Shown: positions 32,125 through 35,995 of the stretch, piece after piece
Layout: the number at the start of each line of letters is the position of its first letter
Position numbering within the stretch: position 1 is the stretch's first letter
DNA from: Xanthobacteraceae bacterium
Lineage (GTDB): Bacteria > Pseudomonadota > Alphaproteobacteria > Rhizobiales > Xanthobacteraceae
Length of the DNA: 35,995 bases
NCBI GenBank assembly: GCA_031291445.1
Contig: JARLJA010000140.1
Span: 1 to 35,995, forward strand
Direction: 5' to 3'
Notes under the pieces: generated by a model
What the model saw: only the letters and a program-made list of their open reading frames with translations
Told to the model about the DNA's origin: nothing
Database searches by the model: none
Translations under genes and position numbers: made by a program

Positions 32125-34557
32125 ATGCTTGCCGCCACCTTCGACTTCAAGACCCTGCTTCTGGTCTATGTCGTGATTCACTTCGTTCAGGCCGGCGGGC
32201 TGGTGTTCGTCTATCATATCAACCGCCGCTACCCGCCGGCGCGGCTGTGGGCGCTCGGATCGAGCCTGATCGCGGTCGGCGCGCTGCTGGTCGCCCTGCG
32301 CGGCACCGCATCCGACATGCTGTCGATCCTGGTCGGCAACGGCGTCCTGATGATCGGCGTCAATATCTTCTACATGGGGGTGATCCAGATCCGCGACGGC
32401 ACGGCGCCGTGGCGCTTCGGCTGGGGCATGGTCGCCGCGGGCCTCGCCGGCTATCTGTGGTTCACCCTGGTGGCGCCGTCGGTGGCGGTCCGCACCGGGA
32501 TCTTCACCACCGTGCTGGTGTCGCTGATCGGCCTTGCCGGAGTCATCGTCTGGCGGGGAGGCATGGGGGGCGGGAGCCAGCATGCGGGGGTGCGGCGCTT
32601 CCTCGCGATCTCGCTCCTGGCCGACGCCGCGCTGCTGATCGTGCGGGTCTACGGCATGTGGACCGTCGGCTCGGCCGACACCCTGGCCTCCAACGGCTAC
32701 CAGGCCGTCTTCGTGCTCGGCCTGATCTGCACGGGGGTCATGGTGTTGCTGGGGCTCACCTTCGTCACCACGCTGATGGTCAGCGACCGGCGCCAGCGCG
32801 CCGAGGCAACGCTGCGCGACGAGATCGCGCGTTCGGCGCAGCTTGCCAGCGTGCTCGACACCGCGCTCCAGAACATGAGCCAGGGGCTCGCGATGTTCGG
32901 CCCCGACGGCGGCCTCATCACCTGCAACGACAAGTTCACGGCGATCTACCGCCTGTCCCCCGCCGAGGTCATCCCCGGCATGCATCTTCACGAGATCGCG
33001 AAGCTGTGCGTCAGGCAGGGCGTGTTCAGCGGCTCGGATCCCGACGCCTATGTCGAGAAGCGCAAGCGGATCGCCGCCAAGATGATGCGCGATCCGACCG
33101 ACCGCCTGGCGGAGTTGAACAACGGTCGCACCATCCGCGTCATCAGCCGCCCGCTGCCGTCGGGCGGCTGGGTGATGACCAGCGAGGACGTCACCGAGCA
33201 GAAGCGCCGCGAGGACGAGATCACCTACCTCGCCCGCCACGACATCCTCACCGGGCTCGCCAACCGCTCGCGCTTTCACGCCCGGGTCGCCGAGGTCGCC
33301 GCGCAACATCCGCGCTTCAACGTGCTGATGCTGGACCTCGACCGCTTCAAGAGCGTCAACGACAGCATGGGGCACGCCGCCGGCGACGCCCTGCTCAAGG
33401 AGGTCGCCCGAACGCTCAAGGCCGCGGTGCGCGAGGTCGATGACGTCGCTCGTCTCGGCGGCGACGAGTTCGCCATCATCCAGACGGCGCCGCGCGCCGG
33501 CGACGACTGCTCCGCCGAGGAGTTTCGCTGGGGTGCCGAGGCGCTCGCCGACCGCATCCTCGGGGCGTTCAGCGAGCCGGTCGACGTCGGCTGCGGCGCA
33601 GTGTTCGCCGGCATCAGCATCGGCGTGGCGCTGGCGCCCGAGCACGGCAGCGACGGCTCCGAACTGCTGAAGAAGGCGGACCTCGCGCTCTACGCGGCCA
33701 AGAGCGCCGGGCGCGGCAGCTTCCGCCTGTTCGATCCGGAGATGGCGGCGGCGGCGAAGGCGCAGATCGCGCTCGAGGCCGAGCTGCGGCTGGCGATCGC
33801 CCGTGACGAATTCGAGCTCCATTACCAGCCGATCATCGAGGTCGGCTCCGGCCGGCCGGCGATCGTCGAGGCGCTGGTGCGCTGGCGGCATCCGGATCGC
33901 GGCCTGCTTGCGCCCGCCGAGTTCATCCGCGTCGCCGAGGAGACCGGGCTGATCATCCCGCTCGGCGAATGGATCCTGCACCGCGCCTGCCAGGACGCCA
34001 TGGCGTGGCCGGCCGAGTTGCGGGTCGCGGTCAATCTCTCCACCGTCCAGTTCCGCAAGAGCAACCTGGTCGACGTCGTGCTGTTCGCGCTGGCCGACGC
34101 CGGGCTGCCGCCCGGACGGCTCGAGCTCGAGGTCACGGAATCGGTGCTGCTCGGCGCCGACCCCGATTATCTCGCCACGCTGCGCCAGCTGCGCAACATC
34201 GGGGTGGCGATCGCGCTCGATGATTTCGGCACCGGCCATTCCTCGCTCGGTTATCTCAACACTTTCCGGTTCGACCGCATCAAGATCGACCGCTCCTTCG
34301 TCGCCAGCATCGTCGACGACCCCAACAGCATGGCGATCGTCGGCGCGGTCGGCGGGCTGGTGCGCCAGCTCGACATGGCCGCGACCGCCGAGGGGGTCGA
34401 GACCGAGGAGCAGTTCGCCATCCTGCGCGCCGCCGGCGTGACCTTCGCGCAGGGCTTCCTGTTCGGCCGGCCGGTCCCGGCCGCGGCGCTCGCGTTCACC
34501 GCTTTCGCGCCCGGGCAGGGGGGTGCGGCGGCCGATGCGACCGTGGGGGCGGCATGA
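32125..34557 (+). CDS. Membrane-bound GGDEF-EAL protein (c-di-GMP synthesis/breakdown)
   Basis: An 810-residue protein. Residues 1-220 hold about seven membrane helices (LLLVYVVIHFVQAGGLVFVY ... FVLGLICTGVMVLLGLTFVT). A PAS-like domain follows (LDTALQNMSQGLAMFGPDGG), then GGDEF at 445-449 with an intact inhibitory site (RxxD five residues before it). The EAL domain starts at 582 (EALVRW) and keeps LEVTES, DDFGTGHSSLGYL, KIDRSF, EGVETEEQ and AQGFLFGRP. Both active sites therefore look complete, so it may switch between making and cleaving c-di-GMP in response to a membrane or PAS signal. It overlaps the DUF2336 gene by four bases (ATGA). Confidence 0.93.
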   Translation: MLAATFDFKTLLLVYVVIHFVQAGGLVFVYHINRRYPPARLWALGSSLIAVGALLVALRGTASDMLSILVGNGVLMIGVNIFYMGVIQIRDGTAPWRFGWGMVAAGLAGYLWFTLVAPSVAVRTGIFTTVLVSLIGLAGVIVWRGGMGGGSQHAGVRRFLAISLLADAALLIVRVYGMWTVGSADTLASNGYQAVFVLGLICTGVMVLLGLTFVTTLMVSDRRQRAEATLRDEIARSAQLASVLDTALQNMSQGLAMFGPDGGLITCNDKFTAIYRLSPAEVIPGMHLHEIAKLCVRQGVFSGSDPDAYVEKRKRIAAKMMRDPTDRLAELNNGRTIRVISRPLPSGGWVMTSEDVTEQKRREDEITYLARHDILTGLANRSRFHARVAEVAAQHPRFNVLMLDLDRFKSVNDSMGHAAGDALLKEVARTLKAAVREVDDVARLGGDEFAIIQTAPRAGDDCSAEEFRWGAEALADRILGAFSEPVDVGCGAVFAGISIGVALAPEHGSDGSELLKKADLALYAAKSAGRGSFRLFDPEMAAAAKAQIALEAELRLAIARDEFELHYQPIIEVGSGRPAIVEALVRWRHPDRGLLAPAEFIRVAEETGLIIPLGEWILHRACQDAMAWPAELRVAVNLSTVQFRKSNLVDVVLFALADAGLPPGRLELEVTESVLLGADPDYLATLRQLRNIGVAIALDDFGTGHSSLGYLNTFRFDRIKIDRSFVASIVDDPNSMAIVGAVGGLVRQLDMAATAEGVETEEQFAILRAAGVTFAQGFLFGRPVPAAALAFTAFAPGQGGAAADATVGAA

Positions 34558-35642
34558 CGGCGCCCGGCATCATCGACGAGCTCGAGGACAGGTTCTTCGA
34601 GAAGTCGGTCGGCCAGCAGGCCGACGTGCTGCGCCGCGTCGCCGACCTGCTGGTTGCCGGCCAGGCCGACTACGGCGACGCGCAACTCGCGGTGTTCGAC
34701 GATGTGCTGCTGCGGCTGACGCGGCAGATCGAGACGGTGGCCCGCGTCGCGCTCGCCGAGCGGCTCGCGATCCATCCCAACGCGCCGCCGCGGTTGATGA
34801 ACCACCTCGCGCTCGATGGCGAGATCGACGTCGCCCGGCCGGTGCTGGCCTACTCGCCGGCGCTCACCGAGGCGACCCTGGTGGACGTCGCCCGCCATCG
34901 CGGCCAGGAGCACATGCTGGCGATCTCGGCGCGCGCAGCGATCCCCGAGGGCGTCACCGACGTCCTGGTCGAGCGCGGCGACGGCCGGGTGGCGCTCAAC
35001 ACCGTGCGCAATCCGGGGGCGCGGTTCTCGCCCCACGGCTTGGACACGCTGACCGAGCGGTCGCGGGCCGACGAGGCGCTGGCGATCGGCTTCTTCGAGC
35101 GCGACGACGTGCCGCGTCAGCACCTCGTCAAGCTCTACGTCAACGCCACGGCGCTGGTGCGCGAGCGGCTGGAGACCGTCGACCGCCGTCGCGCCGACGA
35201 GATCCGCAAGATCGTCGACGAGGTCGCTGGCGACATGCAGACGCTGTCGCGCGCCGCCTCGCAGAACTATCGCGCGGCGCTGTCGCGGGTCCACTCGCTC
35301 AAGCAGGCCGGCGCGCTCACCGAGGACCGCCTCGCCGAATTCGCCGCATCGCGGCGGTTCGAGGAAACCGTCGTGGCGCTGTCGCTGATCGCCGATCTGC
35401 CGGTCCAGGTGATCGAGCGCGCGGTCGCCGCCAGCCACCCCGACATGGTGCTGCTGATCGCCCGGGCGGTCGGGTTGGCGTGGCCGACCACGCGCCTGAT
35501 CATGCGGCTGAAGTTTCCCGGCGGCGAGGGCTCGCGCCAGGACATCGAGGACGCCCAGGCCAATTTCAACAAGCTGCGCGCCGAGACCGCGCGCAAGGCG
35601 ATCAACTTCTACCGGCTGCGGGAAAAGAGCGCGGGGCGGTAG
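34554..35642 (+). CDS. DUF2336-domain protein
   Basis: A 362-residue soluble helical protein with helical-repeat character, matching the DUF2336 family of alphaproteobacteria. Visible blocks are LAERLAIHPNAPPRLMNHLA, YSPALTEATLVDVARHRGQE and the paired-helix stretch HMLAISARAAIPEGVTDVLV. The C-terminal half has VVALSLIADLPVQVIERAVA and LLIARAVGLAWPTTRLIMRL. No catalytic motif is seen. The start codon overlaps the GGDEF-EAL stop (ATGA), so the two are made together and the protein may bind or regulate the c-di-GMP enzyme. That partnership is inferred from gene order only. Confidence 0.85.
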   Translation: MTAPGIIDELEDRFFEKSVGQQADVLRRVADLLVAGQADYGDAQLAVFDDVLLRLTRQIETVARVALAERLAIHPNAPPRLMNHLALDGEIDVARPVLAYSPALTEATLVDVARHRGQEHMLAISARAAIPEGVTDVLVERGDGRVALNTVRNPGARFSPHGLDTLTERSRADEALAIGFFERDDVPRQHLVKLYVNATALVRERLETVDRRRADEIRKIVDEVAGDMQTLSRAASQNYRAALSRVHSLKQAGALTEDRLAEFAASRRFEETVVALSLIADLPVQVIERAVAASHPDMVLLIARAVGLAWPTTRLIMRLKFPGGEGSRQDIEDAQANFNKLRAETARKAINFYRLREKSAGR

Positions 35643-35694
35643 GGCGACGTTCTGATCGCGCACGGTGAGACGCGAGAGCCGGCGATTCTCTCGA

Positions 35695-35896
35695 CGTCAT
35701 TCCGGGGCGACGCCAACGGGTCCGCGCAAAGCGCGGCCCGATGACAGGCTCCGCGTCGAGCCCGGAATCCATACTCACAAACGCGGGTTGGTAATCCGAG
35801 GCGCGCGATCGGTCGACTTGCGATTGGCGTCGGGCCCATTCCGGTCACAGGGGTTATGGACTCCGGGCTCGCGCCTTCGGCGCGCCCCGGAGTGAG
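35695..35896. repeat. Intergenic palindromic repeat, long form (about 200 bp)
   Basis: It starts CGTCATTCCGGGGCG, has AGCCCGGAATCCATA in the left half and TTATGGACTCCGGGCTCGCG then CGCGCCCCGGAGTGA in the right half, the same plan as 5734-5912. The right terminal TGACG has decayed to TGAGTG and the left hairpin has an extra internal stretch. It follows the DUF2336 gene; nothing coding is seen from here to the end of the window. Confidence 0.7.
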
Positions 35897-35995
35897 TGCG
35901 TCCGTGAGCTCGATTGTCAGCACGGTGGGAGTCTGTGCCATGTGAAGTCATCGCAGATGTAGCCGAGAGCAACTGCGTCGTCGTGAGGCGGGGTG

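Noticed and set aside
1-35995. CRISPR arrays, tRNA genes, transposases, phage or toxin-antitoxin genes
   Set aside because: No regularly spaced repeats, no tRNA-like T-loop/anticodon patterns and no such protein motifs were found on reading both strands.

Overview
The window is about 36 kb of GC-rich, densely coding chromosomal DNA. It looks like an alphaproteobacterium of the Rhodopseudomonas/Bradyrhizobium group. This is inferred from the style of the outer-membrane barrel proteins, a phasin, a host-attachment-family protein, a DUF2336 protein, FixK/FNR-type 14-bp palindromes, and intergenic palindromic repeats with CGTCA/TGACG ends. No species can be named from sequence alone. I see no tRNA, rRNA, CRISPR array, transposase or phage gene.

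Layout. Positions 1-5.7 kb hold a divergent RND efflux locus: an outer-membrane lipoprotein (minus strand, cut by the window edge), then the adaptor, the HME-like RND pump and a small exported protein. At 6.0-8.4 kb a LuxR-type response regulator and a HAMP histidine kinase are divergent. At 8.4-9.7 kb lie a small basic protein and an outer-membrane barrel protein. Three divergent intergenic regions (near 652, 6673 and 8622) share a 16-bp palindrome close to CTGTGATAAATCACAG, so the two-component system, the efflux locus and the barrel protein may form one local regulon. This is the most interesting signal in the window.

At 9.7-10.6 kb are a CsoR/RcnR/FrmR-family repressor with its own inverted-repeat operator and a small hypothetical gene. 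At 10.8-12.9 kb is a two-part outer-membrane protein (barrel plus OprB-like porin) behind a Pho box. Then come an ornithine-type PLP decarboxylase (13.3-15.6 kb), a GNAT acetyltransferase, a host-attachment-family protein behind a FixK/FNR box and structured leader, a stand-alone ATP-dependent DNA ligase, a frameshifted coiled-coil gene, a small protein behind a second FixK/FNR box, a phasin and a KUP potassium transporter.

At 22.6-28.0 kb are a small secreted protein and a TetR repressor divergent from an EmrA-EmrB-NodT tripartite drug efflux operon with overlapping genes. At 28.2-31.8 kb lies a glycan group: UDP-glucuronate decarboxylase, a GT-C membrane glycosyltransferase and a GT2-GtrA fusion. 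Together these could make UDP-xylose, load it on a lipid carrier, flip it and transfer it. At 32.1-35.6 kb a membrane GGDEF-EAL protein is translationally coupled to a DUF2336 protein.

Gaps between convergent genes are filled by palindromic repeats, one of which carries a nested two-hairpin insertion.
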